Source: Puccinia triticina (Eukaryota; Basidiomycota; Pucciniomycetes; Pucciniales; Pucciniaceae). Taken from it: a DNA stretch of 64,000 nt. Made by a program: the position numbers and the translations under genes. Where the stretch lies: contig NC_070567.1 in NCBI RefSeq assembly GCF_026914185.1, positions 5,978,001 through 6,042,000 of the forward strand, in the 5' to 3' direction. Within the stretch, counting starts at the first letter, position 1. Each line of letters starts with the position of its first letter. Positions 21,099 through 31,246 of the stretch are shown piece after piece. The notes beneath the pieces were generated by a model, which saw nothing but the letters and a program-made list of their open reading frames with translations, had not been told where the DNA came from and did not search any database.

Positions 21099-23164
21099 CA
21101 CCAGGAAAAAAAAGTAGTCAGTTGATGACAACTGACATAACACAGCTCTGGTTTCAGCTCCAAAGCTACTCCATCTGCTAGTTCAGGGCTGGCTGGCACA
21201 CAGCTCAGTGCCCATTTTGGCACAGCTGAAGCCTCTAGCTTGCAATTTTCACAAGCTGCTCCTCAGCTTTGTCCCAGGCAAAGCTGCTGCTCAGCCTTGG
21301 CCTAGGCCCAGCTGCCCCTCAGTCTTGGCACAGGACAAGCCACTGCTCAGCCTTTGCCTGAGCAAGAACGGGTGTTGATAAACACACACCCGTCCCCCGG
21401 AGGCAAGCCCTCGCCCACGCCCTTTGAAAAGGGCGTGTGGGACCGCACACCCTTGATAAAGGGAAAAAGGGCATGCACACCCCTGTATGGGCGTGCGAGG
21501 GCGTGCACGCCCCCACATGGGCGTTCACGGGCGTGCACCATGGCTCGTCGGGAGCTCCTCGGCGGGCAGATGCAAGTATACCTGCTCGCCGAGAGCCCCT
21601 CGGCGGGCAGTTACAGATACCACCTCGCCGAGAGCCTCTCGGAGAGCAGGTATACATGCACCTGCTCGCCGAGAGCCTTGCCTGCTCGCCGAGAAGGATA
21701 ACTCTCGGCGAGCAGGTATACAAACACCTACCCGCCGAGCCTGCTCACCGAGAGCCCCTCGGCGGGCAGGTGCATGTATACCTGCTCGCGCAGAGAAATC
21801 CTCGGCGAGCAGGCATACAGATCCCACCTCGCCGAGAGCCTCTCGGCGAGCAGGTATACATACACCTGCCCACCGAGCCTGCTCACCGAGAGCCCCTCGG
21901 CGGGCAGGTGCATTTATACCTGCTTGCCGAGAGAAATCCTCGGCGAGCAGGCATACATATCCCACCTCGCCAAGAGCCTCTCGGCGAGCAGGTATACTTG
22001 CACCTGCCCGCGGAGAGGCTCTTGGTGAGCAGGCTCGGCGGGCAGGTGCATGTATACCTGGTCGCCGAGAGAAATCCTCGGCGAGCAGGCATACACCTCT
22101 CGGCGAGCAGGCATACATATCCCCGCTCGCCGAGAGCCTTGCCTGCTCGCCGAGAAGGATAACTCTCGGCGAGCAGGTATACAAACACCTGCCCGCCGAG
22201 CCTGCTCGCCAAGAGCCCCTCGGCGGGCAGGTTCAAGTATACCTTCTCGCCAAGAGCCCCTCGGCGGGCAGGTTCAACTATACCTGCTCGCCGAGAGGCT
22301 CTTGGCGAGGTGGGATATGTATGCCTGCTCGCCGAGGATTTCTCTCGGCGAGCAGGTATAAATGCACCTGCCCGCCGAGGGGCTCTCGGTGAGCAGGCTC
22401 GGTGGGCAGGTGTATGTATACCTGCTCGCCGAGAGGCTCTCGGCGAGGTGGGATCTGTATGCCTGCTCGCCGAGGATTTCTCTGCGCGAGCAGGTATACA
22501 TGCACCTGCCCGCCGAGGGGCTCTCGGTGAGCAGGCTCGGCGGGCAGGTCTGCTCGCCGAGAGGCTCTCGGCGAGGTGGGATCTGTATGCCTGGAGCAGG
22601 TGTACATGCACCTGCCCGCCGAGGGGCTCTCGGTGAGCAGGCTCGGCGGGCAGGTGTTTGTATACCTGCTCGCCGAGAGTTATCCTTGTCGGCGAGCAGG
22701 GATACATACACCATACCCGCCGAGGGGCTCTCGGCGAGCAGGTATATGTACTTGCGCCAACCCACCGAGGGGCTCTCGGCGAGCAGGCACGGTGCACGCT
22801 TGTGCACGCCTATGTGGGGGCGTGCACGCCCTTGATAAAGGGTGCGCGGTCCCACACGCCCTGTTCGAAGGGCATGGTCGTGGGCGTGCCCCCGGAGGAC
22901 AGGTGTGCATTTATCAATGCCCGTTCTTGCTCAGGCAAAGGCTTGGTCGTGGGCATGCCCCCGGAGGACAGGTGTGCATTTATCAATGCCCGTTCTTGCT
23001 CAGGCAAAGGCTGAGCAGTGGCTTGTCCTGCGCCAAGACTGGAGGCAGCTGTGCCTGGGACAAAGCTGAGGATCAGCTCGTGAAAATTGCACTAGAGGCT
23101 GGATAGCCAGCTGGAGCAGGTGTCATGTCAGTTGTCATCTAGTGACTACTGATTTTTCCTGGTG
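21099..23164. mobile_element. Fold-back (whole-length inverted repeat) transposon
   Basis: The 2066-bp element begins CACCAGGAAAAA and ends with its reverse complement. It is flanked by the 3-bp duplication GTG (21096-21098 and 23165-23167). Removing it plus one GTG restores the integrase reading frame of gypsy C. The two halves are inverted copies of each other over most of their length (midpoint near 22130), with a roughly 90-bp extra segment in the left arm. The core is packed with CTCGCCGAGAG-type palindromes. No transposase is encoded; many apparent ORFs are repeat artefacts. Confidence 0.9.
22873..23011. repeat. Tandem duplication of about 68 bp in the right fold-back arm
   Basis: Two consecutive near-identical units begin GGTCGTGGGC and end CAGGCAAAGGCT. 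The left arm has one corresponding unit, so the duplication arose after the arms formed. Confidence 0.85.
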
Positions 23165-23308
23165 GTGGAGTGGGCCTTTTCGCGTGGTGCGCCAGGTTCA
23201 CGGCGGCTCCTATATCTTGGCGGAACTCGACGGGACTCTGTTGACGCGGTGTTTCTCAGCGGACCAGGTAAAAAGGTATTTCTCCCAAGGAGGCACAGGA
23301 GGGTCAAA

Positions 23309-23438
23309 GTAAGTCCTCCCAATGTGTGCACCCCCAGGGTATTTCTACTGCGTTTTGTAAACCCTACTTTATGCCACATATGTGAGCACCGGCGGCTTTT
23401 TTTTTCTCCCTTCCTGGTTTTTTTTCTGGACCTTTTAG
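23309..23438 (+). repeat. Intron-like repeat, copy 4 (pol 3' end)
   Basis: This 130-bp copy begins GTAAGT, which also supplies the TAA stop of pol, and ends in a long T/C tract with CCTTTTAG. If spliced, pol would continue about 14 codons to a TAG just before the 3' LTR. Confidence 0.7.
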
Positions 23439-23509
23439 GCGCGGATTTCTTTTCAACCTCGACAGCAGGCGCGAAGCAGTCTAGGGACAGACTGCAAGCG
23501 TGGTGGAGA

Positions 23510-24213
23510 TGTGGTGCGCGGTATGGTTCAGGCCGTGAGGACGACAGAAAACTCAGTTTGCAGCGGCGATGGCGGCACCTCAAGGCGTTTCAGGATGTGT
23601 TCTTCTTTTTTGTTTCTTTGTTGGCTCGTGTTGTCTTTCCTATTGTCCCCTGCTTCTACTACTGTTGTTCTTGATTCTCTTTCTCCTTTCTTTTTTTTCC
23701 TGTTCTTTTTCTTTTTTCTCATGGCGCGTGTTGGAAGGGAACAGTGGGGAGGGTTGGTTCTTTTGTTTTCTCCTTTTGCTTCTTGGGTTGTTTTTTTGTT
23801 GTGTGCGCGCGGGTGCGGGGCGTGATGACGGGTCCGCAGTGCGCGGCGCTTCCCGGAGTCTGAGTTCGCCCACGAACTCAGAGGAAGGGGGGCATGGAAC
23901 CTAGCTGATCCCATCAGGAAATCCATCAAAGTTTACTGTTCATTATCCGGCGCCCTCCATAGTGTCATCCTGAATCTTATTGATCTTCCGGAGCTCTCTT
24001 CTTCCCTTCGGCTTCTTTCCACTTTTTCCCTCAAAACAACCCACCGCCAACGCGCGCTCAACGCCGTCGTAAAATCTTCCCCCCCCCAAACCTCATTGCC
24101 CAAACAATCCTCATTGCTCATTCCGACCAAAAAAACCGGAGGGCACATAAAACTTCCTCTCCCCATTCCCCTCCAACTAACTGCCGCCGGCCTGCACCGG
24201 ACGGAGTTCCACA
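23510..24213 (+). repeat. Gypsy C 3' LTR
   Basis: This 704-bp copy of 12907-13628 has an 18-bp deletion. It is preceded by a short purine-rich stretch and followed by GCGC. Confidence 0.95.
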
Positions 24214-24371
24214 GCGCCAAGAAGATTCAGAAGATATTGATGTGCCCATCAATTTGTCCTACCAAGCAGACTTCTGTTTGGAGAAAGCCAGTTCAAGGGA
24301 AGATTTGATAGCCTGGTCACTCTTGAGCACTATTATACCTCTCTTAGAACACCATCTTTTGAGGCTCCAAC
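24214..24371. other. Short host or relic segment between C and the hAT MITE
   Basis: The 158 bp are open in a plus-strand frame that would continue beyond the MITE at 25649 (ALEHYYTSLRTPSFEAP, then IAQSPRQL). It may be a fragment of an unrecognised gene or element; no function can be assigned. Confidence 0.3.
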
Positions 24372-25640
24372 TAGAGATAGTCATTTGGGACCCGGGTACC
24401 GCACTGCTTTTTGGCCAATTTCAGGTACCTAGCACCGCACCCGGCACCGCCTGGGAGGTACCACGGGTACCGCTGGAGGGTACCGCGGGTACCACCAACG
24501 GTGAAACAGATACTATACAATACAGTATCTTCAGATACTTGTGTATTGTATCTGTTGAAAAATACAAATGTATTGTATCTGCCTGAAGATACAATACCAT
24601 AGTATTGTATCAATAAATTATTAAAACTTGATTTTCTTGTTTTTGGCCACTGTGGACTGTGTACAGAAAAACTATCAAAAAACGTAAAAATAAAGTATCT
24701 TGTATTGGGCTGTATTTGCAACAAGATACCAAAGTTTGAATACATTTGTATAGTATTGCTCTTTGAATACAATACAAATAAATAGTATTGGGTGCAAAAC
24801 AGATACAAATACAGGCAGATACAGATACATGTATTGTATTTGTTTCACCGTTGGTACCACCCATGATATTTTTTGGTGTGGCAGCGTCCTGCTGTCCTGC
24901 TTGCTCCATCCAGTTTGTTGCCGCCCTTGCGACAAGCTGGAGGGCAAAAAGACCACTGTTCCTCCCGGCAAGCACTGGCTCTCCTCTTTGACCAGAGGAA
25001 TTGATCCATCCGATTGGAGGCATGTACACCTCTTTGACCGGAGGAATGGCTCCGGTCAAAGAGGCAAGGCCACCCAGAGAGCTGGATATGCGTCCAGCTC
25101 GCCAGGTGGACATCCCTCGCCGAGCTGGATACATAATATGTATCCAACTCGCCGAGATGACTCATCTCTTGCCGAGATGGATACACAATGTCCAGCTTGG
25201 CTAAGGAGGTCTCACGGCGAGCTGTACACATCCAGCTCCCTTGGAAGATTCCTCTCGGCGAGCTGGATACATATGTATCCAGCTCGGCGAGGGGACTCCT
25301 CTCCAGCTCATCAGGAGGTTCCTCGGCGGCGGCGAGCTGGATACAATATGTGTATCCAGCTCCCCGGGAGGAGTCCCCTCGGCGAGCTGGAAATGCCAAG
25401 AGGAATCCTCCCAGCTTGCTGGGAGACCTTCGCCGAGCTGGATCTACCGAGTCAAGGCCTTCAATCCCCCGGGGGGTGGGAGGTACTTGTAGGCGGTACC
25501 CGGGTACCGCACCGCTTTCCAGCCAAAAGCCAGTACCTAGTACCGCACCCGGCACCGCCACGCGGGTGCGAGGCGGGTGCAAGGGGGTACCCGCCAAGCG
25601 GTACTAGGTACCCGCCGCGGGTACCGAATGACTATCTCTA
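24372..25640. mobile_element. hAT-type non-autonomous element (MITE)
   Basis: Terminal inverted repeats begin TAGAGATAGTCATT. The exact 8-bp duplication GCTCCAAC flanks both ends (24364-24371 and 25641-25648). An 8-bp duplication and a YARNG terminus are hAT hallmarks. The 1269 bp encode no transposase. Subterminal regions are dense in GGTACC-type palindromes, followed by AT-rich GATACAATAC repeats and, at 25070-25450, palindromes of CTCGGCGAGCTGGATACATA type. Confidence 0.92.
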
Positions 25641-25849
25641 GCTCCAACTATTGCTCAATCCCCCCGGCAGCTCCAGATGCTACAGCTTGAGCCGAAGAGA
25701 ATGAATTGTTTAGCTTGGTTTTTGGCAGGGGGTAGGAAAGAGACACGAATAAACTTTGGAGTTCTTGGTCATTGGCATGGACACGGCCTCTGAGGACCGA
25801 GCTTCACGCGGGATGAAGCTAGCACGGTTGAAGTAGAGCGACTCATTTA

Positions 25850-26370
25850 TGGAGGCAGCTCTGGAAGGTGTTCCCTGGAGCTTGTTGCGGGAATGGGATT
25901 GTTGGGGGCAACTGGGTGCTTGAAAATGTGGATGACCACGCGCATTCCAGAGGACAATGTCGGCGTCACCACAAGCGGCGTCAGTAGCACACTTGACGGC
26001 AATACCAAAGCTAGCACGGGCAAGGGCAGGAGCGTTGTTGGCATCTTCACCAGCTGATAGAAGTAAAAAGGGTGGTTAGCAACTGCAAGCGGGTCTGGAT
26101 GTGTAGTCAAAGGACAACAGTTAACATCTTGACTTTAACACCAAGGGCCTGATCATTGTCTACAGTTTGCTTGGTGTCATCACGGGAGGGTCAAAGATGG
26201 ACAGCAAATCAATGAGCTCAAATCTGCTTCCGGAACCTTCATCTTTGGCATTCGGTACATTGCAAGCAAATGCCAAGGCAGGGAGACCACGACGGGCGAA
26301 CTCCTGAAAATTGTTTTTGAGACGGGTCTCAAGGGCTTCAGTGTTGTTGGATCCCACACCAGGAGATTCT
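25850..26370 (-). pseudogene. Plasma-membrane H+-ATPase (PMA1-type) pseudogene
   Basis: Minus-strand segments match P3-type proton ATPases in order. First a QEFARRGLPALAFA stretch with FELIDLLSIFDPP (about 26180-26340), then, after a one-base deletion, DDTKQTVDNDQALGVKVKM (about 26120-26185), then a segment matching the hinge and following helix (NAPALARASFGIAVKCATDA, about 25960-26050). The intact family has GDGVNDAP at the hinge; here the corresponding residues are changed. The catalytic phosphorylation domain and most membrane segments are absent. It is a decayed fragment of a real gene. Confidence 0.75.
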
Positions 26371-27690
26371 GGAACCCAGACAACAGAAAGGGTTCAAGGA
26401 GGGATTGGGCTTGGTTTCTTTGAGGACCAAGAGAGTGTGCTCGAGCTGATTTCGCCACTGTTACCGTAGGGGCGCAGGTAACACCTATACAACAGTTGAC
26501 CTGACAATGTTGTGTTGGTGACTGTTTGAATAATCTTGAGGTGTGGGCGTGGCAGACAGCAGCTGAGGGCAAGTGTTGTCTATGAAAGGGGGGGGGGGGG
26601 GGGGGGTTTGTATCTTGTCCCTCAGCCAATTCCAGCCGCTGTCATTCCAGCGGGTGGTTTGGTTCAAGCCCCTCCGCTGTTGCACTTGCACAGTCTGAGG
26701 GGACAATACTTGTTGGCCCCCCTTTTGCATAATGCCTTCAATGCGGCGGGCTGGGGGCCATCCTCTCACTGTTTCTTGACCCTTCTAGACAGGGATGGAC
26801 AGTGGGCCACGGTGCATCAGCTTGCTGATGTTTGGTGGCGGGGTGCTAGTTCATTTTCTGTTTTCCATTGGTTTTTGTTGGTTTTTGTACTTGTAGAGGG
26901 GAAACCCTTGCCCCCCTTTTTTTTTCTTTTGGCATTTGTAGAGGGGTAACCCTTGATTTGATTTGTGATTTTGGTAGATTTGTAGGGGAAACCCTTGAAG
27001 TTTTGTTCCATGATTCACAGGATTTAATATACTTGGATAGTTAAAATAGGAAGCATTGAGAAAAAAGAGACTGCACTGGAAACATTTATCCAATTTTATT
27101 TTTTGAAAGAAAATTATCCCCTTTTTTTGAAGAACAGAATTCACAAAAAAAAATGTAAAAATGAGTTGAAAAGATGAAGTGGTTATAAGAAACTGATTGG
27201 TTCCCTTTTGCTTCTTTCTTGAGTTTAATTTGGGAGCCAATAGTGATTTCCTGTCAGGACCACATTAGATATTTGAATACCTTGAGAATTTCTAGATGGA
27301 TCCAGATGATCCACAATTGCATCTAGATTATGGTTTTCCTACTCCTTTGATTGCTGCGATTGCATCCTTCAAAAGGGAATATTTGGGCAATATTGTCAGT
27401 AAAAAGTCATTTTTGATTGAGATAGATACAAGTTTGATTCAACACACAGCTTATTAAGATCTATGACCTTCTGTCTTGTTGTTTGACCCTCAGACTTGGG
27501 ATCAAAAGGTATAGGTATATAGCTGATATTACCAATAAAGAGATTAGTGATAAAAAAAACAGTTTCATTGGCAAAAGGGAAAGAAACTTACAAAAACCTT
27601 TCACCTGTCTCTCTAAAGAAAATGGAAGTTTTTTCAAACAGTTCTGTCGCCCATCCTTGGTCCCCTTTGCTGAAACTCCTGACCCTCTTT
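26371..27690. other. Region without a supported gene
   Basis: It contains a run of 19 G at 26588-26606. At about 26880-27000 there are three loose tandem copies around GGGGAAACCCTTG. Base composition shifts to AT-rich from 27000. The first part may hold more worn H+-ATPase sequence, but no further match was convincing. Confidence 0.4.
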
Positions 27691-27699
27691 CTAAATTTT

Positions 27700-30600
27700 T
27701 CCCAAGTGAGCAAAATCAGCAACATCAGTATTTAAAACTCATCTTATCAAACATTCATTTTCTATTGAATTCAAAATGTGAGATTCAACTCAAACATACT
27801 CCAAGTATTCCTTCAATCTTGTGGGGAATCCTTGACTAGCCAAAAATCCTGAAACTTGTCCCACATGGTTGACAAATTCATCCAAGGAACTAAAGAATAC
27901 AATTTTCAAAAGATTCAGGCACAATAATCTTTTTTCAAGAGGAAAAAATACTCACATGTTGTCCATGGCCTCTTCTGCTTTTCTATTTGACGTGAAACAA
28001 ATTTGGTTAATTCATCAGTTCAAGAATAACCATCCAACACCATTTAGCCATATTTTTACATACTTATACTTGAATTGTATAATCACAGACTTTACAGCCC
28101 GATCCAATCCTAACCCTTTGCTAGGGTACTCCCTGGAAAAAAAAATAGATAGAAAGAAATTTCAATATATTTTTTTAAATAAGTCAATCACAGAAAATAC
28201 AGACACTCCATGTTCATCCAGCATTTTGATGAGCATTTTGATTGGCTTTTCAGGCCAATCTATTCCTCCAGGCTTCCCAATGGTTTTGGGAAATGCTCTG
28301 AAATTTGATCCATATCCATGAGGTGATAAAAATATAAAGTGATACAAAAATTTTTCATAAATGTTTCATATCATTTACTTCCTACTGAGACCAAGATTTG
28401 GAATCTAAAATCAAACATACTGCAGCTGAAGCTTCAAACTTTTCTTCAGCTCCGCATCTTGTTCATAACCAATATTATCTGGTGCCCATTCAAGCAGCTC
28501 ATCCAATGACCTACAATGTTATGATGATAAGTCAATTAAATTTGATCTTCTCCTTGAAATTTATTTTATTTCAGAAAAACATAAAAATGGCCTTACATAT
28601 TGTTTAGAATTGCCTCTGGATCTATGATTGGGAAACCACCTGGACTCATTTTTGATCTCGTTGTTTCCGTTTCAGCCTGGTGTGAATCTTCATCTGATGT
28701 AGACTTCCCAAGATAATCCTTTGTTTTATTGGATGATCCAGAAAGACTTTTCAATTTAAGATTTTTCCAGATAAAGACATTCATCAGTCACACAAATCTC
28801 ATCTTAAATTTTGTAGAAATTTTTACTTACAGGCTATCCAGTTTGATAATCAACTCTTTTGAAAACAATTCTGAATTCTTTCCGGCAGTCAGATTTTGGT
28901 ATTTCCTTTGAATAAAAAATAGACAGGGTTAAGATGAATCAGAAGAATTTGAACAAGTCTGTTTTGATGGAGAAAAACACACAAGTCATCTATGATCTTG
29001 AAGTACCCTAGACTTTTGTCTATCAGATTCTTTGCCCAATCATTATCTCCAGGTTTTCCAAAGTTCTTCAGTTGATTGATCTGACTATGTGAGGTTGGGT
29101 TGTTATATGTTTTGCAATATGATGAATTTGGTTAGAATTCAAGCAAATAATGATTTGGTTCACATTTTGGCATTTCAATACAAGGAATTCAACCTACCCT
29201 AAAAATTGAATCAAGCCTTTTTTATACTCCTCATTAATTTCAAAAAGTTCATTTGCAACTTCACCAAATTGCTCCAAGGTGCTAGAAACAGAGCATCATC
29301 AGATCAGCAAAATGATTGAAATTGAATGAATATTTTTCTGTATATTAAAAGTAAAATAAATTACACTTTGTTCACATCTTTTTTTACCACCAAGGATCTA
29401 GAAACAAATGATCATCAGATTAGGCAAATTTTTGAACTTGGATAAATGTTTTTATGCATCAAAATAAAAGCTTACACTTTGTTCAAATCCCTTTCTGACA
29501 ATCTATTTCATGTGAAATTCAGCTACTTATCCATCAAATTTCTTCCCTGTTTATTGAAAGTTTGATTCAAAACTTACATTGACTTCCATTTTGAAATTGC
29601 CTTGTTGATCCTTTGTTGACCAGAATTTCCTCCTACTGTATCCAAATTGGATTCCATGAAGAATTGCCCAATGATAACCACTGATTTTTCAACCAGCTTC
29701 CGTGCCCGACCTTCCTCTCCAGGATGACCAATGTGGTTCAAGTACTTACTAAATAACATTTCTCAAGGAAACTCAAACATTGAGCAACATTTGGGAATGT
29801 GAGGCATGACATTAAACTGACGTGATAAGTCCTGTGGCCAGGGAAGGAATTCTTTCCTCAAGCCCAAAAATGTTTGGAATATCCTTCAGATATCCCTCAA
29901 ATGAACTTGAATAAAAAAATTCTTCAGTTTTCTCCATATTTTTCAAAAGTTTGAAATTAGTATTCATTGATCCATGATTGCAAAGAGAGCTTACACATTA
30001 TCCATGGCCCTTTGCATTTGCCTTTTGTTGAAGAAAATGATTGATCCATAATTTCTCAAAATCATATTCTACACTAGCTTGGAAAAGGAGAGATTCAATG
30101 CTTACCTACAATCCCAGGTTAGAATCCCAAAAATACAAGGGAGTCAGATTTCACCCTCAGCAGAGCTGTGATAAACAGAAGAAAAACATCACCAACTTTT
30201 GATGGTCTCCAGAACCTCCAATTCTTTCCAACTGAGCTTTTGAACCACTGCCTCCAAAGGAATCTCATTCCCACATCAGAATTTTTTCTTGTTGGTTTTT
30301 ATCAAAGAGAAAATTCACCTGTTGTTGATTGCCTCAAAGGATGAAATGTTTTGGCTAAAATGGAATATATTTAGCCAATTCTGAATTCAATAATTGCTTC
30401 TTGGCTTGGGTGATAGAATTATGTGGGGATGAAAGCGTACAGATAATCATTAAACTTTTGAATTTCCTGATCCACATTGTAATGAGAAAGAAATTTCCGC
30501 CTGAATTGAAGTTCAATTATTGATAAGGGCATGACAATCAGAAATGGATCATGAATAAATCTAGAAGTTGAACATTATTGTGATAGAAAATATACCAACT

Positions 30601-31246
30601 TGGCCAATTCATTGGGCATTCTTCCCATAATTGCATTAAAAGTCACACCAAGGAAGTCATTTATCCGGCCCTCTTCTCCAGGCTGCTTAATGGTACCATC
30701 CAGAATACCATTCCTAAGTGAAATTTGAAGGGGAAAATGTCAGAAATATGTGGTATTTTGAAGCTTGGAATTGAACCCACACCAAATCCTTGATCACATC
30801 CACTTTATATTCTGCTGTGGGGAAAAATGCTTCACCTTGAACATGTTTGAGATACAGCTCAAGGGGACTTTAAGGATTAAATTCTCAGATTAATCATTGT
30901 TTCTGCCTCACAAGTTTGTGTATAATATACATTAGTACTTGATTGTGAGAAAAGAGACTTACGCGCTGTCCAGGTTTTTTACTGTTTGGCTATTTTTGTT
31001 TTGTTTTGAGAAGAAGGATTGAAAAGTTGCAAGTTCAGAATTTGCCCCCTGTTGATGAAGAAGTGACATTGAACACTCACTGAAAATTCAAGCTTTCCCC
31101 ACTGGAAACATTTTGCAAATTTGGTTACCTCTACTTGTCAAGAAACTGTGATACCAGAGAATAATTCCTCACAGTTTGCGCTTTGGGGAACCTTCCCTTC
31201 CCCCGCTATCATGTGCAGCTGTTGAAAGCTCTCCATCTATTTCCAT
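27700..31246 (-). CDS. Unrecognised AT-rich many-exon gene with repeated exon modules
   Basis: The likely start is ATG 31246-31244 (MEIDGELSTAAHDSGEG). The first exons are 31246-31174, 31133-31081 and 31048-30963, with GTGAGT or GTAAGT donors. Further exons recur downstream, for example 30713-30600. Two module types repeat: one ends in a signature like QRAMDNV, EEAMDNM or VKNLDSA right before a donor; the other carries GxPGEEGRxxxL (30650, 29740) or a looser GKPG form (28260, 29050). At least four copies of each are seen. No membrane segment or signal peptide is evident and I recognise no known domain. Exon 4 did not join cleanly in frame, so parts may be degenerate. Coordinates after exon 3 are approximate. 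Confidence 0.5.

Larger units (their letters stand above)
17098..23312 (+). pseudogene. Gypsy C pol: RT, RNase H, integrase (insertion-split)
   Basis: Pol runs in the -1 frame relative to gag-pro. A spacer of about 380 codons with basic repeats precedes RT (LDPISRPLTTFDTPLG, then FIDDGG near 19010). RNase H has LAVDSSFHAAGAVLTQ and ends DIVHRPGRTFLMPDGLSRR. Integrase has the HHCC finger (HEGLGHRG and CKSCEACQ), AMDVVHI, STDGGSEFGG and GQGMVERGHG for the D,D,E triad. The frame is cut at 21098 by the fold-back element. It resumes exactly at 23168 as WSGPFRVVRQ, giving the usual GPF/ELDG C-terminal module, and stops at 23310-23312. RT has FIDD in place of the common Y(V/I)DD. Apart from the insert there is no visible damage. 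Confidence 0.93.
12907..24213 (+). mobile_element. Ty3/gypsy LTR retrotransposon C
   Basis: LTRs at 12907-13628 and 23510-24213 begin TGTGG and end TTCCACA. The 4-bp sequence GCGC flanks both ends (12903-12906 and 24214-24217). Internal order is gag, protease, RT, RNase H, integrase, typical of Ty3/gypsy. Two younger TIR elements lie inside (15202-16237 and 21099-23164); without them the element is about 8.2 kb. It is nearly intact apart from these inserts and two premature stops. Confidence 0.95.

Noticed and set aside
21437..22855. Many overlapping ORFs in both strands rich in SPRASRRAGI-type repeats
   Set aside because: The region is a palindromic array in a fold-back transposon; stop-free frames arise from GC-rich repeats.
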